64,000 nucleotides of DNA. It comes from Rhodobacteraceae bacterium LMO-JJ12. Its GTDB lineage: Bacteria; Pseudomonadota; Alphaproteobacteria; Rhodobacterales; Rhodobacteraceae. Location of the stretch: assembly GCA_021555075.1 (NCBI GenBank), contig JAKGBX010000001.1:558001-622000 (forward strand), in the 5' to 3' direction. Under the pieces are notes generated by a model. That model saw only the letters and a list, made by a program, of their open reading frames with translations, searched no databases and was not told the origin of the DNA. This document shows, piece after piece, positions 60,631 through 64,000 of the stretch; the first letter of the stretch is position 1, and each line of letters starts with the position of its first letter. Position numbers and translations under genes: made by a program.

Positions 60631-62895
60631 TTATTCGCCGGCGTAGCGCGCATCGGGGCGGTATGAGATGTTTTCGGAAGCTTTGAAGCGGCCGCCCGAG
60701 ATTTTCTCGATCTTGCCTTCGCGCAGGAGTTGGCCAAACGAGCGCAATCCGTCTTCGCGGGAAAACTCGTCTTTCTCGACCTGACGCACGTGGGTCATCA
60801 ACTGCGGGCGCGAGAATTGTTCGCGGCCTTCGACAAAGGAAAGATAGGCGGCTGCTGCTTCCAGGAGTTCTGGCAGGCTATTGGCACCAACGGTTTCGGC
60901 GTATTCGGCAAAATCTCCGCCAACTGCCGTGCTTTCGGACAGCCCGGCAACCGGCATGGCGACACGGCGCGGGCGCACGGGTTGGACCGGTTTGGTTTCG
61001 CTGATATCGACGCGCTGTTCGGCCACCAGCTTGAGCGGTGCAGGGCGCGCGGTTTCAGGGCGGCGGGTCTGAGCTCTGACGGTTTCCGGGCGTCGCGGCC
61101 GCACCACATTGGCCAGATCATCGCGATAGACCTTGGTGTCGGGGCCGTCGGCCTTTAGTTTGCCACCGGCACCTTCTTCGGCTTTGGCGGCAGCGACTGC
61201 GGCACGCAGATGGGCGATGGCGTTGCGGCGGCCCTTGCCTGTTTCCTCGTCCATCTGGGTGTCGGCTTCGGCAAAGATGCGGCCCATTTCACTTTCGGCA
61301 TCGTCACCGAAGGATGGGTGGCGCTCGTCCGAGTGCTCGGCGTGGTCGTCTTCGCTTTCGCTGCTGCCGAAGATGTTGTCATCCTCGTCTTCATCCTCGT
61401 CGATTTCGAAGCCAGCAAAATCGTCGTCGCCATCTTCTTCGTCTGCGACGTCATCTTCTTCGGTGTATTGTGCGAAAGCACTGTCGTCTTCGTCGTCTTC
61501 TTCGAGGTCTTCCAGAAATTCAGCCGCTATGGCGTCGTCGTCTTCTGGCTGGTCGTTGTTGTCTTCAACGGCGTCCTCGGCCGTGGTGCTATCGTCGCCA
61601 TGCAGTTCGGCTTCGACCGCGGCGAGTTCGCGCAGCAGTTCTTCTTCTTCCTCGTCCGACAGGCTTGTGTCGTCATCCGGCAGGTCTTCTTCGATCCCGC
61701 CGGCAGCAACAGCGGCCTCAAAATCGACGCGCTTCATCTTGATGATGCGGGCGCGGATCGGTGCCCGGCCATCGGGTTCGGTTTCGGTTTCGGGTTGGGA
61801 TTCGAGACTGTCTTCGGCCACATCTTCGGCCATTTCAGGCGTCGCAGCGGTCTCGGGTGCGTCGTCTTCGATGGCTTCTTCGATGGCGTCGGGGAAGAAA
61901 ATCTCGTCGTCTTCAGAGTCGCCTTCTTCGGAGCCGAAACGATCAAGCAGGGCCGAGATGTCGTCTTCGCTGGTTTCGACAGGCGCGTTTTCGGCCAATT
62001 CGGCTTCGTCGTCGATGGCGAGCGCGGCCTCAAGCTCCTGATGCGTGTCGGCGAGGAAATCGTCGGCGTGTTCGTCTTCGGTATAGGACGGGTCGACGCC
62101 GGTATTTCTGTCGTGCGAGACCACGGCGCGAATGCGGCGCAATTTGTCAGCAACGCTGTTGGTGTCGTCATGGGTTTGGACGGAAGGGGTGATCTGCTCG
62201 AACGCTTCGGCTTCGGCTACGTCTTCTTTGATCACCGGTTGCTCGGCTTCCTGCTCGGCTTCCGGCGTGTCCAATTCGAGATCGGTGTCGTCGGTTTCGG
62301 CGGGCAGGGTGAGGTCTTTGCTGATATTTTCGAGCGTATCGTCGTCTTGCTCATTTGTGACGACAGGGGCGTCTTCGTCTTCTTGAGCGATGTATTCGGC
62401 TGTGGGCGCGGCGGCCTCTTGTGCGACCGACTGGGCGAGTGGAGCCATCTGATCGGCGATGCCGGTTGTCTCGGATTGAATACCTTGGGCAACCTCCGGC
62501 GCGGCGGCTTCGATGTCACGGACTTCGAAAGCGGGGGCTTCGGGTTTGGCGGGTGCGGGGGCTTCGGCCTCTTGAGCGTCTTGTACGCCGGTCTCTTGAT
62601 CCTGCTCCGGTTCGCGCATGGCGAGCGGCAGTATCGAGCCCTGGTCGGCACGCAGCACGATATTGTTCTTGTCGAGATGTGCCTCGACCCGGCGGGATAT
62701 TTCCTTCTCGGCAATGCGTGCCAGCATCTCGGCATCGGGTGTCGCAGGCTCGGCCCCGAAGTATCGATCATCGGCTGCGAGATCCCGGAAGTATTCGGCA
62801 ATCGCCTTCATGGTTCCGAAGGAATCATCGAAGCCTTCAAGAGTGCACGAAAACGTGCCATAGGAAACTGTAAGGATCTTGTTGGTATCAACCAT
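60631..62895 (-). CDS. Very acidic, largely disordered protein of unknown function
   Basis: A 754-residue protein with an extreme Asp/Glu content in the middle (about residues 100-560). The ordered ends are an N-terminal domain (ILTVSYGTFSCTLEGFDDSF, then MKAIAEYFRDLAADDRYFGA, about 1-95) and a C-terminal winged-helix-like segment (about 665-754, LPELLEAAAAYLSFVEGREQFSRPQ split by helices to GRFKASENI). Both ends look conserved, while the acidic linker is low-complexity. No signal peptide or membrane segment. Such proteins recur in Rhodobacteraceae near core genes; a chromosome- or ribosome-associated role is only a guess. It is divergent from thiN. Confidence 0.85.
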   Translation of the reverse strand: MVDTNKILTVSYGTFSCTLEGFDDSFGTMKAIAEYFRDLAADDRYFGAEPATPDAEMLARIAEKEISRRVEAHLDKNNIVLRADQGSILPLAMREPEQDQETGVQDAQEAEAPAPAKPEAPAFEVRDIEAAAPEVAQGIQSETTGIADQMAPLAQSVAQEAAAPTAEYIAQEDEDAPVVTNEQDDDTLENISKDLTLPAETDDTDLELDTPEAEQEAEQPVIKEDVAEAEAFEQITPSVQTHDDTNSVADKLRRIRAVVSHDRNTGVDPSYTEDEHADDFLADTHQELEAALAIDDEAELAENAPVETSEDDISALLDRFGSEEGDSEDDEIFFPDAIEEAIEDDAPETAATPEMAEDVAEDSLESQPETETEPDGRAPIRARIIKMKRVDFEAAVAAGGIEEDLPDDDTSLSDEEEEELLRELAAVEAELHGDDSTTAEDAVEDNNDQPEDDDAIAAEFLEDLEEDDEDDSAFAQYTEEDDVADEEDGDDDFAGFEIDEDEDEDDNIFGSSESEDDHAEHSDERHPSFGDDAESEMGRIFAEADTQMDEETGKGRRNAIAHLRAAVAAAKAEEGAGGKLKADGPDTKVYRDDLANVVRPRRPETVRAQTRRPETARPAPLKLVAEQRVDISETKPVQPVRPRRVAMPVAGLSESTAVGGDFAEYAETVGANSLPELLEAAAAYLSFVEGREQFSRPQLMTHVRQVEKDEFSREDGLRSFGQLLREGKIEKISGGRFKASENISYRPDARYAGE

Positions 62896-63037
62896 AATGA
62901 ATGCTCGCCCAATGTTTGCTGAGTTACTTAAACTTGTAATCTCCTATCCCAGACGAAAGCGGCCCGAATCTTGGATGTTTACAGTATCATTTTGTGACAA
63001 GAATGTGATCCGTTTCCATTTTGGACATCAATAGGGG

Positions 63038-63733
63038 ATGATCCGTTCGATTGTTCACGATACGCGCCCAGTCACCCTGGTGGGAGGGGGCAAAGCGAAA
63101 AAATCGTTGCTTGAGGCGGCAATAAGCCGCGCGCCGCAGTTGGTCGCGGCGGATGGCGGGGCGGATAGGGCGTTGTGCCTTGGGTGGATGCCCGATGTGG
63201 TGATTGGTGACTTCGATTCGATAAGTGCGGCGGCAAAGGCGGCGATTCCGTCTGAGCGGCTGCATATGATTGGTGAGCAGGACAGCACGGATTTCGAGAA
63301 ATGCCTGAGCCGGATCGACGCGCCGCTGGTGATTGGTGTGGGCTTTTCTGGTGGGCAGCTTGATCATCAACTGGCGGCGCTGCACGGTTTGATGCGCTTT
63401 CCTGAGCGGGCCTGTGTGTTGCTGGGCAAGCGCGATCTGGTGTTTCTTGCGCCACCCGAGTTGCGGCTTGATCTGCCGGAAGGGGCGCGGTTTTCTCTGT
63501 TTCCGTTGGGGGAGGTGCGGGCACACTCGAACGGGCTGCGTTGGCCGGTGGAGGGGATCGGTTTTGCGCCGGGGGCGCGGATCGGGACATCGAATGTCGC
63601 GCAAGGGCCGGTGCATTTGACCTGTGACCGTCCGGCGATGCTGATTATTCTGCCGGTTGGCTTGCTTGATCTTGTGGCTGAGGCGTTGGCGGATAAGGAC
63701 GCGCCGCGCTGGCCCGCTCGGTCAGAACGATAA
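63038..63733 (+). CDS. Thiamine pyrophosphokinase
   Basis: A 231-residue enzyme that makes thiamine diphosphate from thiamine and ATP. The family motifs appear in order: VAADGGADRAL, DVVIGDFDSIS, QDSTDFEKCLS and GGQLDHQLAALHGL, and a C-terminal beta-rich domain with SNVAQGPVHL. Start MIRSIVHDTRPVTLVGGG at 63038. It ends inside the 3' part of the convergent EamA transporter gene, an 89-bp overlap. thiN would be a suitable name. Confidence 0.93.
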   Translation: MIRSIVHDTRPVTLVGGGKAKKSLLEAAISRAPQLVAADGGADRALCLGWMPDVVIGDFDSISAAAKAAIPSERLHMIGEQDSTDFEKCLSRIDAPLVIGVGFSGGQLDHQLAALHGLMRFPERACVLLGKRDLVFLAPPELRLDLPEGARFSLFPLGEVRAHSNGLRWPVEGIGFAPGARIGTSNVAQGPVHLTCDRPAMLIILPVGLLDLVAEALADKDAPRWPARSER

Positions 63734-64000
63734 AGAGCCCGGCAGCGACGGTGATCGCGATACCCCAGAGCGCGAGCCCGTTAGGCCAATCGCCAAATAT
63801 CGCCCAACCAAGTGCGGCGGCGACGGGAATTTCGAGATATTGCATCGGTGCCAGCGTGGCGGACGGGGCATAGCGCAGCGACCATGTCATCAACAGATGG
63901 GCCAGCGTGCCAATGACGCCGATTCCTACCAACAGCATCATCTCCGTTCTGTTGGGGGCCACATAGGACAGCGGTGGAAACCCTTTCAGAGTGCCAAGGA
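63645..64000 (-). CDS. EamA/DMT-family transporter, C-terminal part (cut by window edge)
   Basis: The 3' end of a minus-strand frame that continues beyond the right edge; it is open to base 64000. The visible 118 residues hold three to four hydrophobic segments and the family pattern LAHLLMTWSLRYAPSATLAPMQYLEIPVAAALG cut into ALRYA..S..AP..Y style motifs typical of the second EamA repeat, ending in a proline-rich tail. Such proteins export small metabolites; the substrate is unknown. The 3' 89 bp overlap the thiamine pyrophosphokinase gene on the opposite strand. Confidence 0.85.
   Translation of the reverse strand, partial: LGTLKGFPPLSYVAPNRTEMMLLVGIGVIGTLAHLLMTWSLRYAPSATLAPMQYLEIPVAAALGWAIFGDWPNGLALWGIAITVAAGLFIVLTERASAARPYPPTPQPQDQASQPAE

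Noticed and set aside
61133-62041. Plus-strand serine-rich frame of 302 codons
   Set aside because: Antisense shadow of the same Asp/Glu-rich repeats; poly-Ser translation with no start signal.
61210-62922. Plus-strand open frame of 570 codons across the acidic protein gene
   Set aside because: Its Val/Phe/Gly-rich low-complexity translation is the antisense of Asp/Glu repeats; the minus-strand gene has conserved ends and a terminator.

Overview
The window looks like the chromosome of an alphaproteobacterium of the Rhodobacteraceae (Roseobacter group). This rests on gene content: a class I lysyl-tRNA synthetase, an aa3-type cytochrome oxidase subunit I next to DUF2244 and a c2-like cytochrome, a dimethylglycine-dehydrogenase/MttB pair, an acidic DUF-type protein typical of this family, and generally G+C-rich third codon positions. 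No rRNA genes and no CRISPR array were seen. One tRNA gene, tRNA-Leu(GAG), is present.

Bases 1 to about 22,000 are an integrated mobile element, or two abutting ones. The left edge cuts a P4-type tyrosine integrase, and a large serine recombinase follows 147 bp away on the same strand. Then come a small-gene/VirD4 coupling-protein operon, a two-gene unit (unknown protein plus a COG4551-type phosphatase), a 460-bp noncoding stretch full of palindromes, and a 2154-residue protein that looks like an Avs (antiviral STAND) defence NTPase with an N-terminal nuclease. Next are an unknown zinc-ribbon protein, a GGCT-fold protein, ArdC antirestriction behind a hairpin-rich leader, an AlbA_2/Schlafen-like protein, several small element-type proteins, an A+T-richer unknown gene, and a MOBP-type relaxase with its MobC-like partner. 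No VirB/Trb transfer channel is visible, so the element is either mobilizable in trans or continues beyond the left edge.

Bases 22,000 to 33,300 are catabolic and detoxification genes. They comprise a three-gene cytoplasmic molybdopterin oxidoreductase (catalytic, four-cluster ferredoxin and DmsC-like anchor subunits), an arsR-acr3 arsenite efflux operon read the other way, and a lysR-mttB-dimethylglycine dehydrogenase-like operon that suggests methylamine or betaine demethylation.

Bases 33,300 to 64,000 are core and housekeeping genes: pnp, a 1-Cys peroxiredoxin, an aldehyde dehydrogenase, a kinase-like protein, trxC, an acyl-CoA thioesterase, DUF302, two L,D-transpeptidases, cspA, ettA, nadD, dacB, terB, class I lysS, DUF4336, DUF4864, DUF2244, an Stf0 sulfotransferase, ctaD, a cytochrome c, lipB, a peptidoglycan-binding-type protein, tRNA-Leu, an acyl-CoA dehydrogenase, a very acidic 754-residue protein, thiN and the 3' end of an EamA transporter. 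Many operons end in strong intrinsic terminators. Two copies of an exactly 113-bp intergenic repeat with inverted ends flank the prx-trxC segment, and another intergenic gap carries a ~75-bp direct repeat.

The strongest leads for novelty are the giant Avs-like gene with the palindrome array at its 3' side, the hairpin leaders of the antirestriction region (possible single-strand promoters), the 113-bp repeat family, and the molybdoenzyme whose N-terminal Fe-S motif lacks the usual third cysteine.
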